Shown here in pieces: positions 50,975 to 59,377 of a stretch of DNA of 64,000 nucleotides. The notes under the pieces were generated by a model. It saw only the letters and a list, made by a program, of their open reading frames with translations, made no database searches and was not told the DNA's origin. A program made the translations under genes and the position numbers. How positions within the stretch are numbered: the stretch's first letter is position 1; each line of letters begins with the position of its first letter. The DNA lies in contig NZ_JANKBZ010000002.1 of the NCBI RefSeq assembly GCF_024623785.1, forward strand, positions 62,001-126,000, read 5' to 3'. Source of the DNA: Archangium lipolyticum (GTDB lineage Bacteria; Myxococcota; Myxococcia; Myxococcales; Myxococcaceae).

Positions 50975-53725
50975 TCAGTAGCTCACCTTCACGCCGAGCA
51001 GTGGCAGCACCACCGGCGGCACGTCCATGGGCTTGCGGTCGGCGAACACGCCGGTGCCCGGCCAATCCTCGGTCGTGTACGTGTAGTCGTACGCGAGCAC
51101 CTCCCGCTGCAGGGAGAGGTTGAGCACGTCGAGGTAGGCGTCCACCACCACCGCGTCCAGCGTCCACGTCTTGGAGATGCGCGCGTCCACGCGGAAGTAG
51201 GGCGGCAGGCGCCCGGCCCGGTCGCGGTCGGTGCGCACCCAATGCTCGACGCCATTCTCGTCCCGCACCGTGTGCATGTTGCGCGAGCTGAGCTCCCCGC
51301 TCTCGGGCCGGCCGGTGTTGAAGTGCACCACCGCGCCCACCGTGAGGTTGCCGGGGAAGCGGTAGCTCAACGCGGCGTTGAAGACGTGCACCTGCTCGAA
51401 GGCGAAGGGCAGGTAGCCCTCGCCCTGGCCCACCACCTGGTCCTTGTCGTCGTAGCGGTCGAAGCGCGCCCAGCGTTTGCTCTGCTGGAAGCCGTAGGAC
51501 ACCCAGCCGAACCAGTTGTCTCCGAGCGGGTGGCGCGCCATCAGCTCCAACCCGTACGCGTACCCGTGCGAGGCCGGATCCGGCGCGGGCGCGTTGCGGC
51601 GCCGCCGGTTCTCCAGCAGCTGCTCGAAGCTGAACTCCACCGTGCGCGGCAGCGGGTTGTACCAGGCGTCCGCGGACAGCTCGAGTCCCTCCAGGGCCTT
51701 CCACTCCGCGCCCACGTCGAACTGCATTCCGTTCTGCAGGCCGTAGCGCAGGCCCGCCGCGTCCATGACCGGCAGCTGGACGAGCACCGTGGGCGGCTGG
51801 TGGTAGAGCCCCGCGCCGGCCTTCAACGTGAGGCGCTCGGTCATCGCGTGGCGCACCGCCAGCCTCGGCTCCAGCGTGTAGTAGGTGATGCCGGGCACCA
51901 GGTGCCACGAGTCCCCGCGCAGGCCCGTGACCACCGACCACCGGGCACCCGGCTTCCAGCCCAGCTCGCCGTACAGGCCCGAGAACGTGGCCAGCGTCGA
52001 GGGCTGGCGCAGCGCGTCCGTCGGGTCATCGCCCCGGGTGCCCGGAGGAATCGCGATGCCGGTGAGGGTGAACCCGCCGCGGCGGTGCTCCACGTCCGCG
52101 CCCAGCGACAGCGACAGCGTGTCCGTGAGTCCCTTGCTCCAGCCGGCGCGTGCACGGAAGCTCTGCTCGGCCATGCCGAACTCGCCGACCTTCGCCGGCC
52201 CGCGCCGGGCCGTCACTCCCAGCTGGTCCATGCCCCAGGTGAGGCCCAGCTCCGCCTCTCCTCCCAGCAGCGGGTGCTGTCCGCGCAGGTCCACCCGGTG
52301 GAAGCGCATGCCGAGGTCTCCGGCGTAGTCGTTCTTGTTCTCGGCCTTCATGCCCAGCAGGTCCGAGCTGCCGAAGACGAGCAGCCGCAGCCGTCCCTCG
52401 CCCACCTTCTGCTCCACCCGCGCCTGGTAGTCCCAGAAGTCCGCGCGGTAGCCGGAGCTCACCTCCTCGCCGCTCGTGGCCGAGAGGGCGTTGGCCGCCA
52501 GCGACACCAGCAGCGCCGAGTAGCTGAGCCGACCCGACACCGTCACGCTCGTGCCCGTCTCCTCGATGGGCACCTCCACGAAGCCACCCGCGTTGAGCAG
52601 GTCCGCGTACGCCGTGGCGTGCAGCCCCTTCTCGCGCGGCCGGCTGAGCCGCCCATCCACCGCGCCTCCCAGGTTCCGCCCGTAGCGCACCGGCGGTGCT
52701 CCCGCCTGGAAGTCGATGGAGTCGATGAACTCCGGGTGCACCACCGCGGGGCCCAGCAGCAGGTGGTACAGCATCGGCACGCGCACCCCATCGATGGAGT
52801 AGCCCGTCGCCGCCGGCTGGCTGCCTCGCACCACCGGGTACGAGAGCCCCGACGCCACGCTCCCCACTCCCGGCATCAGCATCACCACCCGGAAGGGGTC
52901 CCCCTGCGTGCCCGGCACCTCCCGCAGCTCCTGGTCGTGCAGCGTGATGCGCGAGACCTCCGTGCGCTCGCGGTCCCCTCGCACCACCGTCTCGTAGGGG
53001 TTCACCACCAGCGGCTCCAGCCCGTAGCGCACCTCCAGGCGTTGGTCCTCCTTCAGCTCCTCGCGGAAGTCCGCCGGTTTGTAGCCGGGTGCGGAGACGT
53101 ACACCTCATGGGCGCCGGGCTTCAGCGCGAGCTCGAAGTGGCCCTCGGCGTCCGTGGTCACCGTCGTGCCATTCACCGTCACCGCCGCGTCGCCCAGGAG
53201 CTTCCGCGTTCCCTTGGAGCGGACCTGGCCCGTGAGCACCGTGCGGCTCGCGGGCTCGGCCGGCGGCTCGAAGCGGTAGGTGAAGGGGAGACGCACCGAG
53301 ACCGGGGTGCCGTCCAGCGTGGCCGGGGTGAAGCGCAGTCCCGTGGCCGCGCGCACCGCCGCGTCGTTGAAGGCCTCCTCCGCTCCTTGTGTCACCTCGG
53401 CCCGCTCGACCGTGCCCTGCTCGGTGAGCAGCAGCTCCAGCGTCACCGTGCGCGGCCCCTTCCAGTCCCCCGCCGGGTACTGTGCCGGCGCGTCCGTGAG
53501 CAGCGAGGGCGGGGTGAGGGTCGTCATCCCCGCATCGGGCGTCTCGACCACCAGCCCTCCATCGAGGGCGCGGACCTCTTGCTCCTTGGTGATGAGCGTT
53601 CCCGTCTCCACGGGTTGGGCTCCGGCCGGCGAGGCCAGGACCGCGAGCAGGAGCGCGAGCAGGCCGCTCCCTCCGGAGAGGGGTCTCTTCGTGGCATGAG
53701 GGGGGACGGGCAGGTGACGGCTCAT
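50975..53725 (-). CDS. TonB-dependent receptor with an N-terminal TonB_C-like domain
   Basis: 916 residues. After the signal peptide (to about 36), residues 75-150 look like a TonB C-terminal domain (VTLELLLTEQGTVERAEVTQ, AAVRAATGLRFTPATLDGTP, SVRLPFTYRF). A carboxypeptidase-regulatory-like domain follows (TGQVRSKGTRKLLGDAAVTV), then the plug (VPGTQGDPFRVVMLMPGVGS, GYSIDGVRVP, RYGRNLGGAVDGR) and a 22-strand-type barrel. No clear TonB box is visible after the signal. It takes up a ligand across the outer membrane. It is the first gene of a three-gene operon with a lipoprotein and DUF1579. Confidence 0.88.
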   Translation of the reverse strand: MSRHLPVPPHATKRPLSGGSGLLALLLAVLASPAGAQPVETGTLITKEQEVRALDGGLVVETPDAGMTTLTPPSLLTDAPAQYPAGDWKGPRTVTLELLLTEQGTVERAEVTQGAEEAFNDAAVRAATGLRFTPATLDGTPVSVRLPFTYRFEPPAEPASRTVLTGQVRSKGTRKLLGDAAVTVNGTTVTTDAEGHFELALKPGAHEVYVSAPGYKPADFREELKEDQRLEVRYGLEPLVVNPYETVVRGDRERTEVSRITLHDQELREVPGTQGDPFRVVMLMPGVGSVASGLSYPVVRGSQPAATGYSIDGVRVPMLYHLLLGPAVVHPEFIDSIDFQAGAPPVRYGRNLGGAVDGRLSRPREKGLHATAYADLLNAGGFVEVPIEETGTSVTVSGRLSYSALLVSLAANALSATSGEEVSSGYRADFWDYQARVEQKVGEGRLRLLVFGSSDLLGMKAENKNDYAGDLGMRFHRVDLRGQHPLLGGEAELGLTWGMDQLGVTARRGPAKVGEFGMAEQSFRARAGWSKGLTDTLSLSLGADVEHRRGGFTLTGIAIPPGTRGDDPTDALRQPSTLATFSGLYGELGWKPGARWSVVTGLRGDSWHLVPGITYYTLEPRLAVRHAMTERLTLKAGAGLYHQPPTVLVQLPVMDAAGLRYGLQNGMQFDVGAEWKALEGLELSADAWYNPLPRTVEFSFEQLLENRRRRNAPAPDPASHGYAYGLELMARHPLGDNWFGWVSYGFQQSKRWARFDRYDDKDQVVGQGEGYLPFAFEQVHVFNAALSYRFPGNLTVGAVVHFNTGRPESGELSSRNMHTVRDENGVEHWVRTDRDRAGRLPPYFRVDARISKTWTLDAVVVDAYLDVLNLSLQREVLAYDYTYTTEDWPGTGVFADRKPMDVPPVVLPLLGVKVSY

Positions 53726-53847
53726 TCAGCCGGAAGACACCTGAGCTCCGTTCCACGGTCAGCTGGATTTTCCCCCGGGATTTCTGGCTCGGGTTTTTCT
53801 CCGGGTGGAGATGGGTTTACCCCGGGTACTTCATACCCTCACCCCGT

Positions 53848-53868
53848 CCCTCTCCCAGAGGGAGAGGG
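53848..53868. repeat. REP-like hairpin
   Basis: CCCTCTCCC, AGA, GGGAGAGGG, within the wider word CACCCCGTCCCTCTCCCAGA. It is the kind of dispersed palindrome seen between bacterial genes. It lies between the YgfZ-like stop (53899) and the receptor start (53725) and may also act as a terminator for the former. Confidence 0.55.
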
Positions 53869-53898
53869 GAGGTGGCCGCAGGGGAGATGAAATGGGGC

Positions 53899-54966
53899 TC
53901 AGGGCAGCGGGAGGTTGGCGACCGTGGCCTCGGTCGGGCCCTCTCCCACCGTCAGCACCGTTCCCGGCTCCAGGTGGTCCCGGTGCACGTACCCCAGTGC
54001 CACCGTCAGCCCCTTGCCCGGTGAATGCGCCACGGTGGTGACCCATCCCACCTTCTTGCCGTCCTTCTTCAGCTCGGTGCCCGGCGCCGCCTCGTTGGTT
54101 CCCAGCAGCAGTCCCGCCAGCTTCCGGTTCATGTGCCCCCGGAAGGTGGCCCGGGCAATCACCTCCTGCCCGATGTAGCACCCCTTGTTGTACGAGATGG
54201 CGTGCGTGAGGTTCGCCTCCAGCGGGATGGTGGTCTCCCCCATGTCCTGACCGAAGCGCGGCACCCCCGCCTCCACCCGCAGCACCTCCAGCGCCTTCCA
54301 GCCCAGCGGCTTCAGCCCGAAGGCCGTCCCCGCCGCCATCAGCGCCTTCCACACCGCCTCCAGCCCACTTCGCGGCACCAGCAGGTCCACCCCGTTCGGC
54401 TCCACCCGGGTGGTTCCCACGGCCAGCACCTCCTGGCCCGCCACGGTGACAGCACGGGTGGAATCCTGGGGCAGGGGCGTGAACGGGCTCCCCTGCACGG
54501 CGCCCAGCAGGTCGGCCGTCCGAGGGCCCAGCAGCCGCAGCACCCCCAGCTCGCCCGTGGCGTCGTGCAGCTCCGCGTCCTCGGAGATGAGGTACTTCTC
54601 CAGGAACTCCCGGACCTTGGCTCCCATCCCGGGCTCCAGGTCCAGCAGCAGGTCGGTCTCGCGCCTTACGATCCGGGCGTCCGCGACCATGGCCCCCTTC
54701 ACGGTGATCATCGCCGCGTAGGTAGCCGCCCCGGAGGCCAGGCCCTTCACTTCCTGGGTCACCATCCCATGCAGGAAGCTCGCGCGGTCCTCGCCGGTTA
54801 TCCGCAGCGCTTCCCGGTAGGTGGCATCATGGAGCGCCACCGCTTCCCGGGCCGCCCGGTACTCGGCCCCCCCATCTCCATAGTCGCCCACGACCTCCCG
54901 ACCGTTGACGTCCTGGAAGCGGGCGCCTGCCTGCTCGTGAAGAAAATGCAGAGACAGCGGTTCCAT
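53899..54966 (-). CDS. ygfZ: YgfZ/GcvT-domain folate-binding protein
   Basis: 355 residues. The family signature KGCYIGQE is at residues 261-268 with Cys263, and DRASFLHGMVTQEVKGL and HAISYNKG are in their usual places. The fold is that of the glycine-cleavage T protein. YgfZ proteins bind tetrahydrofolate and help make or repair Fe-S clusters in enzymes such as MiaB. It is a single gene, divergent from the cupin gene over about 38 bases. Confidence 0.88.
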   Translation of the reverse strand: MEPLSLHFLHEQAGARFQDVNGREVVGDYGDGGAEYRAAREAVALHDATYREALRITGEDRASFLHGMVTQEVKGLASGAATYAAMITVKGAMVADARIVRRETDLLLDLEPGMGAKVREFLEKYLISEDAELHDATGELGVLRLLGPRTADLLGAVQGSPFTPLPQDSTRAVTVAGQEVLAVGTTRVEPNGVDLLVPRSGLEAVWKALMAAGTAFGLKPLGWKALEVLRVEAGVPRFGQDMGETTIPLEANLTHAISYNKGCYIGQEVIARATFRGHMNRKLAGLLLGTNEAAPGTELKKDGKKVGWVTTVAHSPGKGLTVALGYVHRDHLEPGTVLTVGEGPTEATVANLPLP

Positions 54967-55004
54967 GACCGTCGCTATATAGAGGCCCGGGAGTGAATGC
55001 CACG

Positions 55005-55331
55005 ATGGATGTCAGATACCTGTCGGACTTCCAGGGCTTCTCGGCCGAGAAGCTCCAGAAGCACAACCTCTTCAAGTCCGAGCGCTTCTTCCTGGACGTG
55101 TACTGCCTCACGCCCGGCCAGACCCAGAAGCCCCACCGGCACGCCACGTCGGACAAGGTGTACCTCGTCCTCGAGGGGCGCTGCCGCTTCCGCATCGGCG
55201 CCGAGGAAGCCTCCCATGGCCCCGGCGCCGCCATTTCCGCCCCCGCGGGCGTCGAGCACGGCGTCACCAATGACGGCCCCGACAACGCCCGCCTCCTCGT
55301 CCTGATGACCCCCCCTCCGGAGCATGCATGA
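55005..55331 (+). CDS. Small cupin-domain protein
   Basis: 108 residues forming one cupin barrel: PHRHATSDKVYLVLEGRCRF (motif 1, His ligands and Glu) and GPGAAISAPAGVEHGVTNDG (motif 2, His). It probably binds a metal; the substrate is unknown. ATG 55005 has GGGAG 11 bases upstream; a GTG at 54993 in frame is possible. Its end overlaps the VKOR-DsbA gene by four bases (ATGA), so it may serve redox or envelope processes together with it. Confidence 0.82.
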   Translation: MDVRYLSDFQGFSAEKLQKHNLFKSERFFLDVYCLTPGQTQKPHRHATSDKVYLVLEGRCRFRIGAEEASHGPGAAISAPAGVEHGVTNDGPDNARLLVLMTPPPEHA

Positions 55332-56665
55332 GCAAGAAGGCCAATCCGCCCCCTCCCGTCCCGGTCCGCGGCGCCCAGGTGCTGCTCGGCCTGGCCCTCG
55401 CCGAGAGCGCGCTCGCCATCTTCCAGTGGATGGAGCTCCTCACCCTGCGCGCCGGTGGCACCACCGTGTGCGGCATCTCCGAGCGCGTCAACTGCGAGAC
55501 GGTGTGGAACTCCCCCTTCGCCAGCGCGGTGCACGAGCTGCTGCGCATCCCCGTGGCCGGGCTCGGCCTGGTGTGGGGCCTCGTCGCGGTGGCGCTCTCC
55601 GCCCTCTACCTGGTGTGGCAGCGCAACGGGTACACCGTGCGGCCCGCCACCAATGGTCTGCGCCTGGTGGCCGCCGCCGGCGTGGGCGCCAGCCTCGTCT
55701 TCGGCGTCGCGAGCGCGAGCGCCGGCGTGCTGTGCCCCACGTGTCTGGGCACCTATGTCCTCACGATCGCCTTCGCCCTGGTGGCCTGGAAGGCCCTGCC
55801 CGGCCCCGTCCTGCCCCAGGCGGGTGAGTGGGGCCGCGCCCTCAAGTGGACGGTCGGCTTCGCCGTGGCCTCATACGTGGCGCTGCTCGTGCCCGGTATG
55901 CAGACGCCCAAGGCCTCCGCCGCCGCCCAGGCCCTCGCCCACTCGCCCACCACGGATGCCCCTGGCTCGCTGGAGGCCTACCTGCGTGGCCTGTCGCAGC
56001 CCGAGCAGCAGGCCGTCTCCAACGCGCTGGCGCTCTACCGCCAGTCCACACCGAAGCCGGCTCCCGCCCCCGCGCGCCGCCTCTACGGCTCGGTGAACGC
56101 GCCGGTGAAGATGGTGGAGTGGACGGACAGCCGCTGCCCCCACTGCAAGAACCTGGTGGAGTTCCTCGCCCTCATGAAGAAGCGTCTCCCCGAGGGCAAG
56201 CTGTCCCTGGAGGCCCGCCAGTTCCCGCTCGACAGCGAGTGCAACACGACCATGGCCCGGCAGCACACCGATGGTTCCGGCATCCGCTGCACGGCGGCCA
56301 AGGCGCAGATCTGCCTCGAGGAGGCCCCCGACTACTGGGAGCTGCGCGAGAAGCTCTTCGCCGCCCAGCAGTCGCTCACCAGCTCCGACGCGGTGCTGAG
56401 CATCCTCTCCTCCGGCTCCGTCTCGCGCGAGCAGCTCCAGGCGTGCATCACGAAGCCGGAGACGACCCAGAAGCTGCAGGAGGATCTCACGTACGCCAAG
56501 CAGCACGGGATTCGCGGCACGCCGCTGGTGGTCATCAACGGCCGCGAGGTGCGGGCCATCCCGTCCCTGATCTACGCGCTCGTCATGGCGGACGGGGACG
56601 CGAACAACCCCGCCTTCCAGGTGCTGCCGCAGACGCAGCCCCTGCAGGCGCGCGATCAGCACTGA
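55328..56665 (+). CDS. VKOR-DsbA fusion, disulphide-bond formation protein
   Basis: 445 residues. The first 190 are a four- or five-helix vitamin-K-epoxide-reductase-like domain with loop Cys48 and Cys56 and the active CPTC motif (Cys136, Cys139). After a Pro/Ala linker comes a thioredoxin-like DsbA domain with CPHC (Cys270, Cys273), a DSECNTTMARQHTDG insertion like that of DsbA/DsbG, and cis-Pro in RGTPLVV. VKOR re-oxidises the fused DsbA with quinone to make disulphides in exported proteins. It matches the many Cys-rich secreted proteins in this window. Confidence 0.92.
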   Translation: MSKKANPPPPVPVRGAQVLLGLALAESALAIFQWMELLTLRAGGTTVCGISERVNCETVWNSPFASAVHELLRIPVAGLGLVWGLVAVALSALYLVWQRNGYTVRPATNGLRLVAAAGVGASLVFGVASASAGVLCPTCLGTYVLTIAFALVAWKALPGPVLPQAGEWGRALKWTVGFAVASYVALLVPGMQTPKASAAAQALAHSPTTDAPGSLEAYLRGLSQPEQQAVSNALALYRQSTPKPAPAPARRLYGSVNAPVKMVEWTDSRCPHCKNLVEFLALMKKRLPEGKLSLEARQFPLDSECNTTMARQHTDGSGIRCTAAKAQICLEEAPDYWELREKLFAAQQSLTSSDAVLSILSSGSVSREQLQACITKPETTQKLQEDLTYAKQHGIRGTPLVVINGREVRAIPSLIYALVMADGDANNPAFQVLPQTQPLQARDQH

Positions 56666-56676
56666 GCGGGCGCCCC

Positions 56677-57054
56677 ATGGGCAAGCGTGACAAGAAGCCC
56701 GAGACGCCCGCCCCGGCGGCGCCCTTCCACAACCCCTTCGCGGCGCTCGGAGTGAAGCGCGAGGAGCTGCCCCCCGGGCCGGCTCCCGCGCTGGTGAAGG
56801 CCGAGGAGCCCAAGGGCCCGGCGCGCGCCGTGGTGCGCATGGAGCGCAAGGGCCGCGGCGGCAAGGAAGTGACGGTGGTGGAGCAGCTCGGGCTGCGGGA
56901 AGCGGAGCTGGAGAAGTGGCTCAAGGCCCTCAAGGGCTCCCTGGGTTGTGGGGGCGCCGTGGAGGGCGAGGCCCTGGTGCTGCAAGGCGACCAGCGCGAG
57001 CGTCTGCCCGCGCTCCTGGAGGCCCGCGGCGTGCGCCGCGTCACCGTGGGCTGA
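56677..57054 (+). CDS. SUI1/YciH-family translation factor-like protein
   Basis: 125 residues. A flexible Pro/Ala-rich start (about 55 residues) is followed by the SUI1/eIF1 domain: RMERKGRGGKEVTVVEQLGL, LEKWLKALKGSLGCGGAVEG, LVLQGDQRERLPALLEARGV. In bacteria these YciH proteins bind the 30S subunit and influence initiation fidelity. ATG 56677 lies 11 bases after the VKOR-DsbA stop. Confidence 0.87.
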   Translation: MGKRDKKPETPAPAAPFHNPFAALGVKREELPPGPAPALVKAEEPKGPARAVVRMERKGRGGKEVTVVEQLGLREAELEKWLKALKGSLGCGGAVEGEALVLQGDQRERLPALLEARGVRRVTVG

Positions 57055-57176
57055 GGCTCTTTCCGGGCCGTCCGCGCGGATACGTCCGGGCGTGGACGGC
57101 TGGAGGGGCATGGGCTTGTTCGACGGCGGGTCGAGGGACTCCAATGGAGTCGCCTCCCTCCGTCAGGAGCCTGGAT

Positions 57177-57677
57177 ATGCCCGGCGCACGCTCACGGCTT
57201 TGTTCGCTGGCCCTGTTGCTGCTGGTGTCCTTGGGCTGCGCGCGCACCGGTCCCAGAACCAGGACCATTGTCACGGGGAAGATAGAGCCGGGGCAGATTC
57301 ACTTCGTCACGGATGTCGAGCCCGAGCCGGACCCGGACGCGCCGAGCGGATGGCGCGTGGCATGTATTCGTATCAACATCCAGAGGGCCAATACGGGGGA
57401 GTCCTTCTTTTGTGAGTTTGGAGTCGAAGTGCCAATCAGGAGCAAGGATGGCCCTATTTCACTCCGCCTGGCACAACGCATCACAGCGGAACGCACTCAT
57501 GAGGCCGCCGAGGCGGTTTTCAGTGCTGCTACGCCAGAGTCCGGTCTCGGCATGTTGTGTCAAACACTCAAGACGACGCTCAAGCCCATGCTTTGGGCGT
57601 CCATCGAGGGTTCACGCGTCAAGACACCGTGCCACAAGAAATCCATACCCGTTCAATTCGGCGATTTCGTCTCTTAG
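57177..57677 (+). CDS. Lipoprotein, first gene of a myxobacterial pair
   Basis: 166 residues. Signal MPGARSRLCSLALLLLVSLGC with lipobox. Mature part: IVTGKIEPGQIHFVTDVEPE, RVACIRINIQRANTGESFFC and a helix with AERTHEAAEAVF. No family recognised. CAGGAGCC precedes the ATG at the right distance. It is followed after 3 bases by the next gene. Base composition here is lower in GC than the neighbours. This kind of pair (small lipoprotein plus a soluble partner) is frequent in myxobacteria and may be a toxin/immunity or signalling module, but that is inference. Confidence 0.65.
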   Translation: MPGARSRLCSLALLLLVSLGCARTGPRTRTIVTGKIEPGQIHFVTDVEPEPDPDAPSGWRVACIRINIQRANTGESFFCEFGVEVPIRSKDGPISLRLAQRITAERTHEAAEAVFSAATPESGLGMLCQTLKTTLKPMLWASIEGSRVKTPCHKKSIPVQFGDFVS

Positions 57678-57680
57678 GCC

Positions 57681-58253
57681 ATGCCACTCTCCAAGGAAGA
57701 ATTGTTGGCCATCGCGCGAGGGTACTGGCGGCCTGATCGGGATTACGAGCTGAGGCAGGAGCGAAGCCCCGAGCACGATCGGCTCGAGTCACGATGGGAG
57801 GAAGCGCTCGAGGACCTTGACCGATGGCGTGCGGTATTGCGTGAGGTCCGGCAGGAGTTTCCCGACTACACCGTCGGGGACGTCACCGCGACGGCTGACG
57901 CCTGTTTCAGGGGGGTTGTCTACCCAGTGAAGGGCCGCCCGTTCCCGCCGTACCATTGGATCGTGGTCGGCTGTCTCAGCATCCTGGCGCCCATCTACAT
58001 CGTCTATGGTGTGGAGTACGGCCGAGTCGGAAGAAGGCGGCTCAATCCCCGGGTCAGCCTCGAGCCGCTCCTGCCCGAGCGGCAAGTCGTTGCCGATGTC
58101 ATCTCCAGGAGGATCGAAGCACGCTTCGGAGCCAGCAAGCTCCCGAGAGACATCGCCGAGACTCCCGTCCCCCTGTACGCACAGTGGGTGGAGCCTCCAG
58201 AGACGACGCTCTTCCATGTGCTCTTCACGAACGAGCCCGGCAACGTGCCTTGA
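57681..58253 (+). CDS. Conserved hypothetical protein, second gene of the pair
   Basis: 190 residues with no signal peptide. Start MPLSKEELLAIARGYWRPDRDYEL, a Glu/Arg-rich helix, a central alpha/beta part (TATADACFRGVVYPVKGRP, WIVVGCLSILAPIYIVYGVEY) and the end TPVPLYAQWVEPPETTLFHVL. From general familiarity this resembles a recurrent uncharacterised myxobacterial protein; I know no function. It stands 3 bases after the lipoprotein gene. Confidence 0.65.
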   Translation: MPLSKEELLAIARGYWRPDRDYELRQERSPEHDRLESRWEEALEDLDRWRAVLREVRQEFPDYTVGDVTATADACFRGVVYPVKGRPFPPYHWIVVGCLSILAPIYIVYGVEYGRVGRRRLNPRVSLEPLLPERQVVADVISRRIEARFGASKLPRDIAETPVPLYAQWVEPPETTLFHVLFTNEPGNVP

Positions 58254-58307
58254 GGTGGCGCCGTTACCGGGCTTCGACGTACCGCGGTGGCGAAGGGCTG
58301 TTGCCTG

Positions 58308-59312
58308 CTACAGCGCCGCGATGACCGCGTCGGTGAACTCGCGGGTGGTGGCGCTGCCGCTCAGGTCGCCGGTGCGCACCTTGCCCTCGCCGTGCACCTT
58401 GGCCAGCGCGTTCTCGAACTTGCGCGCCTCGTCCCTCAGCTCCATCCAGTCCAACATCATCACCGCCGACATCATCAGTGCCGTCGGGTTGGCCAGGCCC
58501 TTGCCCGCGATGTCCGGCGCCGTGCCGTGCACCGCCTCGAACATCGCCGTGCGCTCGCCGATGTTGGCGCCCGGCACCAGGCCCAGGCCGCCCACCAGAC
58601 CCGCGCACAGGTCGCTCACGATGTCGCCGTACAGGTTCTCCATCACCAGTACGTCGTAGCGCGTCGGATCCTTCACCAGCTGCATGCACATGTTGTCGAT
58701 GATGACCTCCTCGTACTGGATCTCCGGGTACTCCCGGCCCACCTTGCGGGTGCAGTCGAGGAAGAGGCCATCCGACAGCTTCATGATGTTGGCCTTGTGG
58801 ACGCTCGTCACCTTCTTGCGCCCGTTCTTCTTGGCGTACTCGAAGGCGAAGCGGGCAATGCGCGTGGAGGCCTTCTCGGTGATGATCTTCAGCGACTCCA
58901 CCACGCCCGGCACGATGATGTGCTCCAGGCCCGCGTAGAGCGACTCGGTGTTCTCGCGCACCACCACCAGGTCCACGTTCTCGTAGCGCGTCTTCACGCC
59001 GGGCACGCTCTTGACCGGGCGCAGCGAGGAGTACAGATCCAACCGCTTGCGCAGGCCCACGTTGGCCGAGGCCATGCCGCCGCCCACCACCGTGCCCGTG
59101 GGGCCCTTGAGCGCCACGCCGCTGCGCAGCACCGCCTCCACCGTCTCGTGGGGCAGGTTGGTGCCGTACTTGGCGATGACCTCGGCACCCGCGTCCTTGT
59201 ACTCGAACTCGAGCGGGGCCTTGAGCGCTTCGAGGACGCGGATGGTGGCCGCCATCACTTCGGGGCCGATTCCATCGCCATTGATGACCGTGACCGTACG
59301 CGTATTCGCCAT
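58308..59312 (-). CDS. NAD-type isocitrate dehydrogenase
   Basis: 334 residues. It follows the beta-decarboxylating dehydrogenase family and is closest in pattern to NAD-dependent IDH3: GDGIGPEVM, LRPVKSVPGVKTRYENVDLVVVRENTESLYAGLEH, TSVHKANIMKLSDGLF, DVLVMENLYGDIVSDLCAGL and EAVHGTAPDIAGKGLANPTA. It converts isocitrate to 2-oxoglutarate in the TCA cycle. Related isopropylmalate or homoisocitrate enzymes are less likely given ENTES and LYAGLEH. ATG 59312 is the first codon of the conserved domain. It lies downstream of the DUF2270 gene on the same strand. Confidence 0.9.
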   Translation of the reverse strand: MANTRTVTVINGDGIGPEVMAATIRVLEALKAPLEFEYKDAGAEVIAKYGTNLPHETVEAVLRSGVALKGPTGTVVGGGMASANVGLRKRLDLYSSLRPVKSVPGVKTRYENVDLVVVRENTESLYAGLEHIIVPGVVESLKIITEKASTRIARFAFEYAKKNGRKKVTSVHKANIMKLSDGLFLDCTRKVGREYPEIQYEEVIIDNMCMQLVKDPTRYDVLVMENLYGDIVSDLCAGLVGGLGLVPGANIGERTAMFEAVHGTAPDIAGKGLANPTALMMSAVMMLDWMELRDEARKFENALAKVHGEGKVRTGDLSGSATTREFTDAVIAAL

Positions 59313-59377
59313 GTCTCGCGCTTCAAGCACAAAAGGCCATGCCTCGGAAGGAGGAAAACGTCCCTGGCTCAGCCTGG

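Noticed and set aside
50825-53890. Plus-strand open frame of about 1000 codons opposite the TonB-dependent receptor
   Set aside because: Composition is Arg/His/Ala/Gln-rich without motifs, while the minus strand encodes a full receptor with signal peptide, plug and barrel.
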